Shown here one piece after another: positions 45,991 through 58,119 of a stretch of 64,000 nt of DNA. This stretch comes from Angiostrongylus vasorum. Its lineage: Eukaryota > Nematoda > Chromadorea > Rhabditida > Metastrongylidae. The stretch covers positions 646,001-710,000 of the forward strand of contig JADANN010000032.1 in the NCBI GenBank assembly GCA_018806985.1, given 5' to 3'. A model generated the notes under the pieces. That model saw nothing but the letters and a program-made list of their open reading frames with translations, did not search any database and was not told the DNA's origin. Position numbers and translations under genes: made by a program. The stretch's first letter is position 1, and each line of letters begins with the position of its first letter.

Positions 45991-48900
45991 ATGGTAGAGG
46001 CTATGGAATTAGAGCTGCAAAGACGAATTCTGTCGGCTCAAGAAGAGAAAAGGACTGGATTAACAAAATGTTTTGCAAACTGCCATGATTTGTCTACGTC
46101 CATAAAGATCCCTGAGAAGAACATGTATTTGAGAGCGAAGGGATCTTGAATTCATTGTAAAAGAAGCTTCGGTAGAAGCGGCAAAATTTGAAAGGACATC
46201 AGGAAAACAGCAGAGGATTGATGTCAATGGAAGGACAGTTTCCACTCGGCATGTATATACGAAAGTTAGCCGTATCGACTTACTTTGAATAGTGACGTAT
46301 CCTCACACAACCAAGCTGGCTACTCGTCCAAATAGCTCCATCTTGAAGCTCGAGAAATCCGTGCTCCGCATCTTTTTCCCGGAAATAAAGGACTTTCTGC
46401 AACCTTTTTTTCTCTCCTATGAATGCCCTTATTCTATTTTTGCTGTAAGAGTGGTGAACATTCGTGGACGTTTCTTTTTTGTGTGGTTGACATTATGACA
46501 TCGTCTTACTATGCGACTGCCCGGAACAACCGGCCGTCGCTACGTTTGTTTCTACCAAATTTCCTACCTTCTCTTTTCTTATGTTCTAGAGATGCTAGAT
46601 ATTCTCTGTCTCAAATCTTTCGACATTTTCTATCCACTTCTTTCCTCTACATGGAATGCCAGCTCTTCCTTCATGCCACCTCTCTTTACCGTAGGGTTAT
46701 GATCCGCCTCTCTATTCACCATTGAAGAACGCTGTCGGTCTCTTTCTCACTAACGTGGATGAAACCAGGTACAGCTAAAAAATGAATTGTAATGAGCAGG
46801 AGTAATGTGTCAAGTCTTTCTCAGTTTAGCTCTTTTGGTTTAATTCAGCTGAGTTTTTGGGGAATATCTAAATTTTCACAAAAAGCACCAATAAAATCAG
46901 TGTTAACACCAACATAAGAGTTGAGTTGACTACCACCTATCGTACTTTACTCAGTGACCTTACTATTTTGAGGAAATCAGTTGCCTGTCACTAAGAGTGC
47001 GACTATTACATTCATAAAACCGAATTGTCGGTTGGCCGATTCACAAACGCAAGCGACCTGAACCTAAAGACTTGCTAGGGACTTTAACAAAAATCATGCC
47101 AGGATTCCAGGTATAATCCACTCGAGGAGCATTCAACGACATCGATGAACAAGGCAAAGTCCATGATGTGTAGCTTTACAAACTTGCAAAATCCGAACAA
47201 CATTGTGGAAGATCGAAGCGAAATAACGAAGTGGATGAAAGGTGTGCCGGGATCAACACAATATGTAAATACGATGTGACCGTGAATTATATTCGCTAGA
47301 AATAGTTCCAATAATTCCTTGTACTTCTTGCACTTCTTGCGGTATTGAAACACTTGTTTCCGGTTGGAGGTGTAGGGAAGATGATGCGTGGTCCACCCGG
47401 GTACGTAAAATTCAGAAGAAGTAGACATTTTAAAAGTAAGTAGACCATAACTGCAGTGAGAACCTCGCTACTGGTTTCTACCAGTCAACAGGTTAAGAAA
47501 ATCGAAATAAAGCAGGTGGTTGGTGTTGATTTATTTAGCAGAGCAATGAAGCAACACATCCATATAAATGTTATTATGGCCAAAAAAACGAGAGAAAACG
47601 TGGTTATATTCTTTCAGTCTAGTTTTTTTAGTCTCCATAGCAAAATTAACATTATTCTTGAAATCCGCTTCTTGTAAGCTAAAAAGTGCGTCATGCAGTC
47701 TATGCAGAGCAGTAGAAGTTCGAGATTATGAACTTTGCATGAGGCACTGAATAAATATTGGATTTGATGGGAATATATCACCTGCCTAAAAGGTCACAGT
47801 AACCCGCAGTGTTTGGAGATGCCTTGAAAATAATACCCGAATGGTTGCTGGTTCGAGCCGTACAAGAACATCCAAGTCCTCCCATCCACGCTCAACAACA
47901 TCGTGCCAGGCTTGTCTCCGCAAAGCTTTGTAAGTGGTGAAAATCTGTAGCGATGATCTGGAAACGCTCTAGTGGAGCTGTTCCACGATTGCGGAGAAAA
48001 TCACACTCCTCCAGCAACAACATTAACAGTCTTCAAGCACTGGGTCGTTCAGAAATAAATGAGCGTTTTAAAAAACTTATTGTTTTAATGTATTCTTTAC
48101 CAACAAAATTTTTTTTCACCTTGCAAAATTGTATATCATTAGAAGACTGGTTTTACGCTCTTTCTAACCATGTCTTTATCTTTCCAATTTTGAGCTTTGC
48201 AATTTTAGATGTTAAAAACGGATTTTCGTCAAATTTTCTTCTAGAAATTCAAACTGGCTCGTGTGGCGCAGTGGTCGGAGATGCCCTGTGACACACACAT
48301 TGAATCGATCTCCGCGCCCGTGGCTCATCAAAGCCTTCCATCCCTCCGGGATCGGCAAATTGGTACTAGACTTGTCTGCGAGGGAAGCAGCATTGCCTCA
48401 TTACATTGGTAGGTCGCCGCGAGTCATTGTAAAGGCCAGATATGCATTCATTCACCTCCAACGATGCTTAATGAAGTCAAATGCATGGGGGATTGATCAA
48501 CGCTGAGAGCTTTACCTTTTCTTATTAGTTCGAACTCGGTCGTAGTGCAGCAGAGACGGCTCGAAACCCTAAAAAAAGTTTGGGGTGAAGGTAGTGTTGG
48601 TGAATCAAAAGTGGGCACATGGTTCCCGAAAATCCGATCTGATGATTTTGACTTCGAACATAAGGGAAGGCCAGGGTTGTCCCAATGAACCTGACGACGA
48701 CGAATTGAAGGCACTAGTGGAAGCAAACACGCGAGCGACTGTTCAAGATCTGGCAGAACAGCTTGGCGTAGCACAGGAACAATTTCCACTCACTTGAATT
48801 GCATAGGACAGAGAAAAAAAACTCGAGAAACAGATGCCGTACGACTTGAACGATAATCAAAAGGTTACTGTTTTGAAGCGTCGTCTGCTCTTACTCTGCA

Positions 48901-51900
48901 CAAGAAACACGATCATTTCCTTGATCGAGTTGTGACTTGTGACGGGAAGGGAGATTCTGTACGAATACCGCCGACGTTCAGCTCAATGGTTGGATTGCGA
49001 TCAGGTCCACAGCACTTTCCAAAGCCGAAATTGAACCAAAAAAATGTTATGGTGACTATTTGACGGTCTGTAGCAAGGCTGATTCATCACAGCTTTTTGA
49101 ATCCGGGCGAAACGACTACGGCAGAGAAGTACCAAATCGACGAAATGCACCGCAAACTCCAACAACAGCGATTGACATTAGTCAACCGAAAAGGACCAAT
49201 TCTTCTCCACGACAAAGTCCGGCCTCAAGTTGTTTAACCAGAGGCAAAAAATAAGTAAAAAATAAATAAAAAAGGGCATCCGAGCACGCTAAAATTAAAA
49301 TGTATGGTCCAAAACGTTGAAAAGCATACATATCGAAATCAATACGCATAGTTTTGAAGGGGGTTAACTGGTGATTGCCGTGTTGACAGCCAACACTTGT
49401 CGAAGGTGCCTTTTGTTTTCCTGCCTACAGATTTCCTAACACATAGCGCTAGATGTTCAGTTTCAGTATAGCGTTAAACGTCTAATTTCAGTACATTACT
49501 TTACGGGAGGACGCCCAGCTTTATCGGTTACGGACTTGCTGGATTTTAGGCAACAAACCATATTTTCTCGACAAATAGAGGACTTGAGAAGTTTTGAAAG
49601 AGAACTTGAGAGGTTTTGAACATGAAAATACTCCAGAACAGGCTGCTCTACCATGCTATGGGCATGCATGATGTGTATACCTCTGTTCATTATATGCTAC
49701 GTTATCATGGCTCATCATAGAGTCACATTGCTGAGAACATTTGATGCTGTTTCGCAGCAGTGTTCTGTTCATTTCGGTGCTTTTTGTACCAGCCCTATTT
49801 ATTTTTTCGTCAAAAAAGTCTCTGCAGAGGTTATATGTTCGAAAAACAATGGTGCGATGAGGTCTTTATATGGAATTGCAGGAATTGCACATGATAGATA
49901 GGCAAATGTAAACCCATTCGAAGTATGATGCATTTAACCGTTGTCATAGGTGCCAGGTTTTTGCAGTTACCGTACTCCATACCATGCAATATCCCTCGAT
50001 TCGTCACGTAGCAGGAATAAGCATAGAACTCGTACTCATTCATCGATATGCGGAGCACTTGTTTGGAAACAATTCCAGTTCTTTGCTTTCTATTTTTTTA
50101 TGTTTTGTTTCTACATTTTCTTAATCAATTTTTCTGTTTTTTTCACCCATTCTTTTATTCAACATTTGTTTTTCATCTTTTTATTTTTTTGCTTATTTTT
50201 TTTCAGTTATTTTTCTATTTTTTTTGATTTCTTATCATTTGTTGTTTTTTTGTTTATTTTTTGTTTTTTTACTTCGTTGTTTATTTCGTTACGCAGTCTT
50301 TTTTATTTTTTCATTTATTTTTACTTATTTATTTATTCATTGGTTTGTCTTTTTGATTACATATTTATTAATCTCCTCCCAACAGTTTACCGCCTCATCG
50401 TGGCTAGGAGGTGCTCCTGTGTGTCGGACTGCGGTGTGCAGCGGGGGGACCAGCAAATCTCCGAAAAATGGTGATTATGCTGGGGCACACACAACTAGTG
50501 AGGACGGGCCATTCAAGTATCAAGTAAGTAACAAGTATCTATTTATCTATTTCTTCTTCAGTTAATCATCTATGAACTACTAAAACATCCCATATTGTAC
50601 CACTACTGCCAGAAAGAATTGTGAGGACTCTGTTTTACTTTTCATTTACTGCCTACTAAAGTTTTTCATGGCAGGGTATTATACGAAAATACAACCACAA
50701 TGGTGGTGAGATATTTGCAAAACTCTGGGCAGCAGGTGTCTGTGGTCGGGAACGAACGCGTTATTACCCTTTGCGGGGAGTAACGCGTTCACCACCACAC
50801 CATGCGGGCCCCTTCGTTTCGCCTGTCTCTCATCTACTTCTATCGACCAGTGCTATTAGCAATCGAGATTGATCTGGGATGTTTCAGCAACGTTGTGGTT
50901 GTATTTCATATCATACACTGCAGTGAAACATTGCAGTAGGCAGCAAATAAAAGGTTAACATTGTGATTTCGACTACAGCCTCAGTTTAATTGGATTCAGT
51001 GCCAATTTGCGTTCCCCAGATCAATCCCGTTGACGAGTGATTGCTGATAGCAGCGCTAGGTAGAAAACTAGCTGAGAGAAACGCAAATCAAGGGGATCCG
51101 TGGTGCAGTGTGTAATAGGCGAGCACCCGGAAAGGGTAATCGTGATTCGATCTGGCCCGAGGTCCAAGTTTTACGAATATCTCACCATCGTTGTGATTTT
51201 TGCTTCACATCATACCCTGCCGAGGAAAACTATAGCAGGCAGCAAACAAAAGGTTAACCACAAGATTGCTGAGACATCTGCAAAACTCCGGACCGCAGGT
51301 GTCTGCGGTGGTGAACGAACGCGCTATTGTCCTTCTCGGGGAGTAACGCACTCACCACCACACCATGCGGGTCCTTCGTTTCGCCTGATAGAACTAGCTG
51401 ACAGACAGAATGAACAGCTTATAAGGCGGCTTGTACAGTCCCATTACTATCATGACGATGCCGAGCTTTTTGAAAAGCAATTATGAGTAAGAATATAAGC
51501 AGACCACAAAGCTGTCGATGAGCCAAATAGTCGAAATTCCATAGCGTATGATTTGCAATAATTCCACTTTCTTGAAGTCGACTACTTCGATGAATCCACT
51601 ACTAAAGTTACTGTTGCAAGAAAAATTACGTTTAAATACATTACACGGTTGGATCCAGGATATCCGCTCGTCAAGCAGAAGGCTATTAATTGCATCATTA
51701 CTAATTTAAACCACAATTAAAGCAAGCTTGAGACTCAAGTAGTGTTCCGCTACGACCGAGTTAACCGAGCTTATCTCAGCATACTTTAAGAAGAATCCCA
51801 GATGCAAAATTCGACATTGAATTCGAAAGGAACTGCATCCATGTAGCGCTGGAGAACCACAACGCAGAAGCAGACCACCTCGACCCCAGCGTCGCATGAA

Positions 51901-53519
51901 TAGATGTCCAACACAGAAGAAACACTTGATTTACTCGACAAGACAACATACCATTCTCACAAAGTTCTTGAAACAGGAGAATATGTTAGACGACACGAAA
52001 ACGAATCGTATCGAAACCCATTAACAACAAAGTTATTACCCATTCTTTTTCCGGAATTCAAAGGAAAAAATAGGGAAGCGCGAAATATTTGGGGGAGCGT
52101 TCAGTCGTTCACTCAGTGAATGGTCTATTTCCACGAAATGGATCGCTTGCTAGATAATCTTTAAAGAGAAGTAGAACAAGTCGTCAAACGTGCAATATTT
52201 CAGAAAATACACCGAGTGGTGGCGTCTCGTTTATACGAAAAATATGGAAGACGAGAAGCTGCTGTAAATCAGTTGTCACACGGGGTACGTAAAGTCCAAA
52301 CGTTTCAACGAAAACCAGTAAAAACAATGTTTACCATTTCAATCCTTCAATAACGTAGGACAAGTGCTATGTGAACAACATGCACCTGGAGCCACAAATT
52401 CTTGCTAAATTTGCGGATAATAGCCGGAGATATCTCTTAACACAAAGTAAGCAAGAGAAGATGGAAAACAAAAGAACTGCTAACTAGAACTATGGAAACG
52501 CGTTGATAAAAGAATCGATCCTTGAATAGAATTTGGAAATCCGCAAAATAAAAGCTCCATGACTACACAGCCCCCGAGAGTCATTACCATGTAGAAAATA
52601 TTCATCTCCTTTTGCGAAAAAAAACTTGGACACGCATCGAATGACAGGGAAATCATACGAACATACGAGAGAAAGCAACAATTTATGAAAAAGACGAAAT
52701 GTATGTTGCGACTGTGGATCAAAGTAGCGCCAAAGATTTACTTGCAGAGGAGCACCTTAGCGAATGTGCGACAAGTATGCACACCACACCTCCATTGGCA
52801 GGATAGAAGAGCTCTTAAAATAACACCAACACCAACCTTATCAAATCATTTTGTAGAAAATGAATGCTTCTTAGAGTGAAATCTGTCACTGGATGTGCTA
52901 TGTTTTCATAACTGTAGTCGAAAATCAATAAAAAAACAAAAAGCTCCCGACGTGTACCGTTTATCACCAAAAACGACACTGTGATTACAACTTTTACGCA
53001 GTGATCTGTATACGATATACATCAGCTGGGAAATTACAAGTGAATCCTATTAGAACTATATCATAACGAAGCGGTCCTTTTTTGTTCCTGCTACGTAACA
53101 AAAAGTTCACCAATGCAAAAGCGGCTTTAGTGCACAGCAGAAACTAAAGTAGTCTGGGTCTCTTGACTTTTTTGAAGCAAATAAAGTTCGGTTCTACGCA
53201 TCAGTAGAACTACGACCCTGATCTTCTATTGGGTTTCAGTGATCACATTAGACTCCGCAATCGCGTCGTAATTTGGGAAGCATCCGAATTCAAAGAAGAA
53301 GAAATTTGAATGACAAGGGTAGACTCGGTTGTAGTTACCATTTGGTTTTGCGAAGCCTGCATTAATTTAGTCCCCTTCAGTGACCCTTTCTGATCTACTA
53401 TTGAAGCACGTCACAACAATTTTATGGAAAGCTTTTTGTCGGGACCACTTCTTCCAACTGATTATAAAGCACGGCTAAATTGTTTCCAGCAACTGGACAA
53501 TTTGTTAAGCACCGAATGA
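45991..53519 (+). CDS. Gene E: unrecognised gene, scattered exons (tentative)
   Basis: Coding-like segments on one strand: 45991-46130 (ELELQRRILSAQEEKRTGL); about 46131-46262 in the next frame (LEFIVKEASVEAAKFERTSG); 49492-49615 after TTTCAG (GGRPALSVTDLLDFRQQTIF); 49882-49907 (ELHMIDRQ); 52204-52284 after ATATTTCAG (VVASRLYEKYGRREAAVNQL), joined in phase to 52359-52446 (NNMHLEPQILAKFADNSRRY); about 52660-52780 (EKDEMYVATVDQSSAKDLLA); and 53403-53519 ending in TGA (SGPLLPTDYKARLNCFQQLD). The composition suggests helices and coiled coil. I do not know the family, and these pieces may belong to more than one gene. A one-base frameshift separates the first two segments. Introns would hold the mariner relic and SINEs. 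Confidence 0.35.
46263..47785. other. Stretch without supported genes
   Basis: Pyrimidine-rich + strand frames (46292-46725) look non-coding. A 114-residue - strand frame at 47084-47428 has no recognised domain. Confidence 0.3.
47790..48040 (+). repeat. Family D-like repeat, diverged
   Basis: TGGTTGCTGGTTCGAGCC (B-box-like) at 47844-47861, then CATCCAAGTCCTCCCATCCA, GCCAGGCTTGTCTCC and GGAAACGCTCTAGTGGAGCT, as in family D. Confidence 0.5.
48045..49255 (+). pseudogene. Mariner-family transposase relic, interrupted by a SINE
   Basis: Across several frames: FELGRSAAETARN (48529-48566), VWGEGSVGESKVGTWFPKIR, DDFDFEHKGRPGLSQ, DDDELKALVEANTRATVQDL, then KKLEKQMPYDLNDNQKVTV, FLNPGETTTAEKYQIDEMHR and LVNRKGPILLHDKVRPQV. 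This is the order of a mariner transposase (helix-turn-helix, first catalytic Asp region, LHD second Asp). The region after the second Asp is missing. GGGTCGTTCAGAAATAAATG at 48043-48062 resembles a mariner end; no matching 3' end was found. A family A SINE (48258-48525) sits between that end and the coding part. Frameshifts and stops make it inactive. Hookworms carry a described mariner named bandit, a sensible comparison. Confidence 0.8.
48258..48525 (+). repeat. Family A SINE inside the mariner relic
   Basis: GGCTCGTGTGGCGCAGTGGT head, TTGAATCGATCTCC B-box region, CGGGATCGGCAAATTGGTAC body, ending GAGAGCTTTACCTTTTCTTA just before the transposase frame. Confidence 0.85.
50375..50532 (+). 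repeat. Family B repeat with internal deletion
   Basis: The head CCTCCCAACAGTTTACCGCC and the tail GACGGGCCATTCAAGTATCA plus AGTAAGTAAC are joined directly at about 50450. About 230 bp present in other copies are missing. Confidence 0.8.
50625..51420. repeat. Cluster of family C copies in alternating orientation
   Basis: At least four segments: - (50640-50880), + (50885-51080), + (51090-51240) and - (51245-51420). TGTGGTCGGGAACGAACGCG, CACCACCACACCATGCGGGC, AGGCAGCAAATAAAAGGTTA and CTCCGGACCGCAGGTGTCTG recur within it. Confidence 0.8.
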
Positions 53520-53734
53520 TGGCAACGATTATATTCTGGAACAGATATTGAAGGAGGACGATCAGTAATAGACGGCTAACATTGAATCGCTAGACGTTCT
53601 TCGCTCTTTCTGTTTCTCGGTTCTTGTACAGCAATTATATGAAATTTTTTTTGTCGTCCTTAACTTAATGAAACTACCCACCTCCACCTATTGATTGTGA
53701 AGAGAAACGAGGAATTTAACTATTTTCTTATTGT

Positions 53735-53858
53735 AGGTGCAGAGGGCGCTGACCTCGGGACTCCAGGAAGCCACAATGACTAAACCAACAGAACTCCGAA
53801 AAATGGAGATTATGCTGGGGCGCGCACAACCAGTGAGGACGGGCCGTCCAAGTGTGTG
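53735..53858 (+). repeat. Family B repeat, 3' fragment
   Basis: CTGACCTCGGGACTCCAGGA, CCGAAAAATGGAGATTATGC and GAGGACGGGCCGTCCAAGTG. It follows the last gene E exon. Confidence 0.75.
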
Positions 53859-54289
53859 TCCAAGGTGCAACGGTAGAAACCGTATCCGTCGTACGACGTG
53901 ATCGAATCACTTTGAATCCGTTCCAAACATATAGTGTACTACACGAGCTTTACTTGCATTTCATCGATGGTCTCAACACTTGACTCTATTCTCCACAGTG
54001 TACTAGTCAGTGTGCTCGTTACCAAAACTAGTTTATTGCTTGCTACGCTACGAGCAGCTTTGCGCTGAACTTGGTTATCATTTGCATCGGCTTGTCTCGA
54101 GGGAAGTGTGCCGCCATGATAAAAAATATTGCCGAACATGCTATATTGGATCATTTGGTGGAGTCTTCAGATGGAAATGTAAAATAAAAAAACAGCTAAA
54201 AGGTAGTGGTCCATTATACCGCACATTCGCCAATGTGAAACAGTAAACCATTGAGAGGGTATTCACCACTAATTAGAATCAAGTAGGTA

Positions 54290-54720
54290 TTCTTTCTTTG
54301 ATAAGCTTGCACGAGGTTGGTAAGTAATCTTTATTCGGGTAACGTTACGACGTCTTCGTCTTCATCAGAGCCGATGGTCCGACTCGATAGTCCACAGTTC
54401 TTAGTCGTCTCGGCGTGGCGTCTTCGCTTTCGTATCGAGTTGTGTTTTGCTCAGCAGACGATCTCTCGAATGAGGCACACACACACAGTGATGCCCTTTT
54501 ATGCAGGATGCTGATGGTTGATGGTTGTGATTCTCCGATGACAACAATTTGTTTTTTCCGGACAACTATCCTGTAGAAGTAGGTATCAGGACGATCATTA
54601 TCAGCTAGCAAAGACCATAACAATATTTCATAACAATAAGCATAACAATATTTCTTTGATTTCAATCATACTGAGCGCAGAGTGGCTTCTTTGCACACTC
54701 AGCGCTTTCTATGAATCTTC
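54290..54720 (-). mobile_element. Beta Penelope terminal repeat with hammerhead-like core
   Basis: The core at 54341-54368 reads CTGATGA, A, GACG-AAGA-CGTC, then GTAA (for GAAA) and CGTT on the - strand. It is flanked by GGCT on one side and ACCC on the other. Downstream landmarks CAGAGCCGATGGTCCGACTC and GTCTCGGCGTGGCGTCTTCG also occur at 58990-59130. A GATAAGCTTGCACGAGGTTG outer end precedes it. Confidence 0.6.
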
Positions 54721-54849
54721 CACTGAATATGTAACGTGGAGACCAACCGCACAGAGTTTAAATGGAAGGATGATGTGCCCCTCCCATCAGAATAATAAGT
54801 TTAAATAAATACTGCTTAATATCACGGATGATTATGAGGCGTTCTCCTT

Positions 54850-56215
54850 GCGGTTCATTTTCGGATTCTTGGAATTAATCCAAAATGCCTCGATAGTTTT
54901 ACGCGCTTGTGATTTCAATTCCTGTGCGATTATAGTTACCCCTACTTGAAAGTCCTCCCCGTTTTGTCTCTGCGTCCTATGCGTGTCTAGTAGAGTATTT
55001 GGTTTAAGTTTACGACTAGGTGTTCTTTCATACAGACACAGAGTGGTCTACCTTTTTCGCCAACGTATTCGTCCCCGCATGCTTTACAAGAGATCAGATA
55101 AACACTAGCTCATGCAATCACCGTCTCTACCATTGGAGCAAATTATGCAACTTTGCGCTGCACATAGACGGTCGTATAGGCGATTACGAACTAGTTGGCG
55201 CCTTAGGTTACTCGGTGGCATTTCAATTACGGCTACCGAATTCTCTGGACCGGCCCTTCTTAAGCAGCGTTTTATACTTACTTGATATTTGAACGGCACG
55301 TCATTACTAGTTGTGCGGGCCCCAGCATTATCACCATTTTCCGGAGATTTGCTGGTTAAGCCGTTATGGTTCCCTGGAATCCCGAGGACACCCTGGCCAA
55401 AGTCTGCCTCAGGTCGTCACAACGACGGGCAGTCGCAGCCCTTGTGGATCAGAGGGAGATTTACCACCATGCGACTTTGATACCAAGACGGTGGTGGATC
55501 CTGATATTGGTTTACTTTTAGATAGGCTTCGTGATGGAAAAGCCGGACTCCTTCTCAGCTTGGGAGACCCTATTGGGGGGGGACGAATCCTCCCCCTGTA
55601 CATCGCAGTCCAACACAGGAACACCTCCTAGCCACGATGAGGCGGTAAACCGTTGGGAAGAAGCAGCTTTTTATACTTGCACTTACTTCATTTGAAATGA
55701 AGGGCAAGATAAACGGGACCTCATTATCGCTAGAGTTGACGCTTGGGGTTTCCTCTGCACCTATCCCAAGCAACAGTTTCGTAGCCGTTATAAATGGCTA
55801 TTTGCCGCACCAAAGTTCCAGGACTCCTCTCTCTCCTATTTTTTGTGCAAACGCTGGTTGCTGTTCGAAACATGTTTCTTACAAGCGCTCTTTTTATGTG
55901 TGAAGGGTGAGAGGAGTGGTGATGAACAGGTACGTTTCTACTTACGGTATCACTTCGTAACGTAGCCTTTCCCGTACAGGTTAATTTGCACGTTCAGAAA
56001 TGAAAGCCAGTTTTCTTTCGCTTTTTCTTGGGTGAACTTAATACACTCTGACTATCCATTCAATAATTCAGAACATTTGTCCATTTCCTCTTGTGTTGAG
56101 CAAATGACACAGCAGTCACCTATACATCTACAGTGGAATAATGGCCGGAGATCCCACTGCCAACCCTCTTATTTGGGCGTAGTACTTTCCGGACCATCTG
56201 AAGACTGAGCAGCCC
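54850..56215 (-). pseudogene. Penelope-like element, RT and GIY-YIG remnant with nested repeats
   Basis: The - strand from 56215 reads LLKECLGCSVFRWSGKYYAQ and IRGLAVG. Frameshifted pieces follow (KFTQEKAKENWLSFLNVQIN; YGKGYVTK), then a HTKSACK-like HKKSACKKHVSN block, then NEVPFILPFISNEVSASIKS. A family B repeat (55275-55668) splits it. On the far side come KSGRSREFGS-type and decayed GIY-YIG pieces (55140-54960) with EAFWINSKNPKMN at the end. The GIY-YIG residues are largely lost. Confidence 0.75.
55275..55668 (-). repeat. Family B repeat inserted in the Penelope-like element
   Basis: Full length: CTTCCCAACGGTTTACCGCC head at 55668-55640, GGATTCGTCCCCCCCC at the B-box position, and CAAATATCAAGTAAGTATAA tail. 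The disrupted RT sequence resumes on both sides. Confidence 0.85.
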
Positions 56216-56264
56216 AAGCATTCTTTTAAGAGTGCCATCAACTGCTCTATCTTGAAGCCATACA

Positions 56265-56515
56265 TGTTGGAGGCGCCCAACAACAAACACGTGGAATCGA
56301 TCCCGAGTCCATGGCTCCCAAGCTTTCCATCCCTCCGCGGTCGGCAAATTGGTACCAGACTTGTCTGGGAGGATAGCAGCAGTGGTATCATCAGTGGGAC
56401 ACCGCGAGTCATTGTAAAGGTCAGATATGCATTCAATCACTCCCAAATGATGCTTAACGAAGTCGAATGCATGGCGCATCTCTCAGGGATTGATCAACGC
56501 CGAGACCTTTATGAA
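56265..56515 (+). repeat. Family A SINE beside the Penelope-like RT
   Basis: GTGGAATCGATCCCGAGTCC, CGGTCGGCAAATTGGTACCA, GATGCTTAACGAAGTCGAAT and CAACGCCGAGACCTTTATG. The head is replaced by TTGGAGGCGCCCAACAACAA, so it is slightly 5'-altered. Confidence 0.75.
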
Positions 56516-57149
56516 CTTCACGTATTCACATCTCCTTATCCATAGCATTTTTTTGCATGCCCTTTTCGACTGTTGCTATGAACGGAGTTTGTGAGGTTAA
56601 CTTGTTTTTCTAAAATTTCTTTCTATATGCGGAATTGTTGCGTAGCTCACGATAGATATTTGTCTTCAATAGAGGCGGATGGGTTCACCACGGCTTCCAT
56701 GGCAACTTCTGTGTGTACTGAGCTATGAACCTTTTTTCAAACCGATGGAAGTGAGAGATAGGAATACTTACTACATACTGCAACGGTTTCCATAACTGTG
56801 TGGGAATTGTCTTTCATGCTAAATCCTTTTTTAGAACCAATACGATTGAGACATAGCTCCCTTTTCATAAATTGCGGTGCTGCAATGACCCCTCAAGCAA
56901 CTCTGTATTATCTACCTTTCAATTTTTTGCCAGTATTGTTGATATCCACGGATCTTCCTCATACGAAGGATCTTGAGCCGGGTAGTCGCGAGACTACGTG
57001 GCGCGCCCCAGGTGGCCCATAGGGGGGTTAATAGAGGACCAAAAGCGACCTTTGCTTCTCTGAGACGCACGTGGATCCAGGGGATGGACTTACCGTTTCT
57101 GCTGCGCCTATTTACCACATAGTTTCGGTATTTACGAGAGCGTATTCAT

Positions 57150-57920
57150 ACATGCGTACGTGGGTGTGTTCTCGTTTATGCGGATTGTATTCTACGAGTC
57201 ATTTCGGCCAAAAGGCTGCAATCCAATAACACTGAAACGTGTAGGAAGCGGTTAGAAGTCGCCTCCCACATATAAACTCCATGTCTACTCTATGTCTACT
57301 CTGGAAGAGACTGGAAAGCCACCCGTGAGTGTACCAAGTCATCACGTTTAGAGCTCAACAATCTATACGTGGGTATCGAAAGGCTAAACACATTTCCACA
57401 CCGAGACGACGGATAATTGTGGACCACCGACTCGGATCATCGGCACTGATGATTACGGAAACCTCAAAATATTAGCTCAAATAAGTATCTTCATCAACTT
57501 CATATAAGCTCAAAAAATTTAAAAAGCATCCCTAAACACAGTAAAATAAACGGGCCTCATTCCAGTGACTCCCCCGATTCGGCAGCACTGGGTAGATTGA
57601 ACACAGAAACGCTGCTAAAATCTCAAGGAAATTCTAGGATACCTAAATCCCAAAGAACTAAGGTGATGATTTGTACCTACGATGCACGTACGCCTGCACT
57701 TGAGTCCTCGATAGAAGACTTGATCATGCAACCAAGAAGTATAACGTGCAACGTCATCGGACTGACCGAGACGAAACTACACCATCCACTCAACTCCGTA
57801 TATGACACCGAAGAAAAAAGTAATTCTCGGAACAAGCGACAATATAACAGTAGAGGAGTCGGCAGCGTCGGCGTTCATGTGTTTCGCCGTGAACATCGAT
57901 TCATTCATTTGGTGTAGTGG
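57150..57920 (+). pseudogene. RTE-type retrotransposon, 5' leader and endonuclease start
   Basis: After a leader matching 2935-3450, the frame from 57597 reads RTKVMICTYDARTPALESSI, EDLIMQPRSITCNVIGLTET and KLHHPLNSVYDTEEK. This is the N-terminus of an AP-endonuclease-type domain (N-A/D-R-T, then GLTET with the catalytic Glu). GVGSVGVHV follows after a one-base shift. It ends at a family C insertion (57915). Confidence 0.8.
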
Positions 57921-58068
57921 TGGACGGGTTAGCCCCAGAAAGAGTAGTAGCACGTTCGTTCCCTACCGTAGGCACCTGCGGTCGGAGTTTTGCAAATATT
58001 TCAGCATCATTAAAGTTATATTTCGCAATGTATACCCTGCCGTTAAAAAGAGTAGGCATTAAATAATA
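57915..58068 (+). repeat. Family C repeat inside the RTE remnant
   Basis: TGGTGTAGTGGTGGACGGGT, CACGTTCGTTCCCTACC, GCACCTGCGGTCGGAGTTTT and AGAGTAGGCATTAAATAATA. It separates the endonuclease start from the C-terminal fragment, with the RT core deleted. Confidence 0.8.
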
Positions 58069-58119
58069 AGTTAAAAAAAAATTATCTCAGCATCATTGTG
58101 GTTGCATCCCGCGTCACAC

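Noticed and set aside
49950..50565. Phe-rich frames of 174 and 113 residues that look like membrane proteins
   Set aside because: They come from a T-rich low-complexity tract joined to a family B repeat; no splice or start context supports them.
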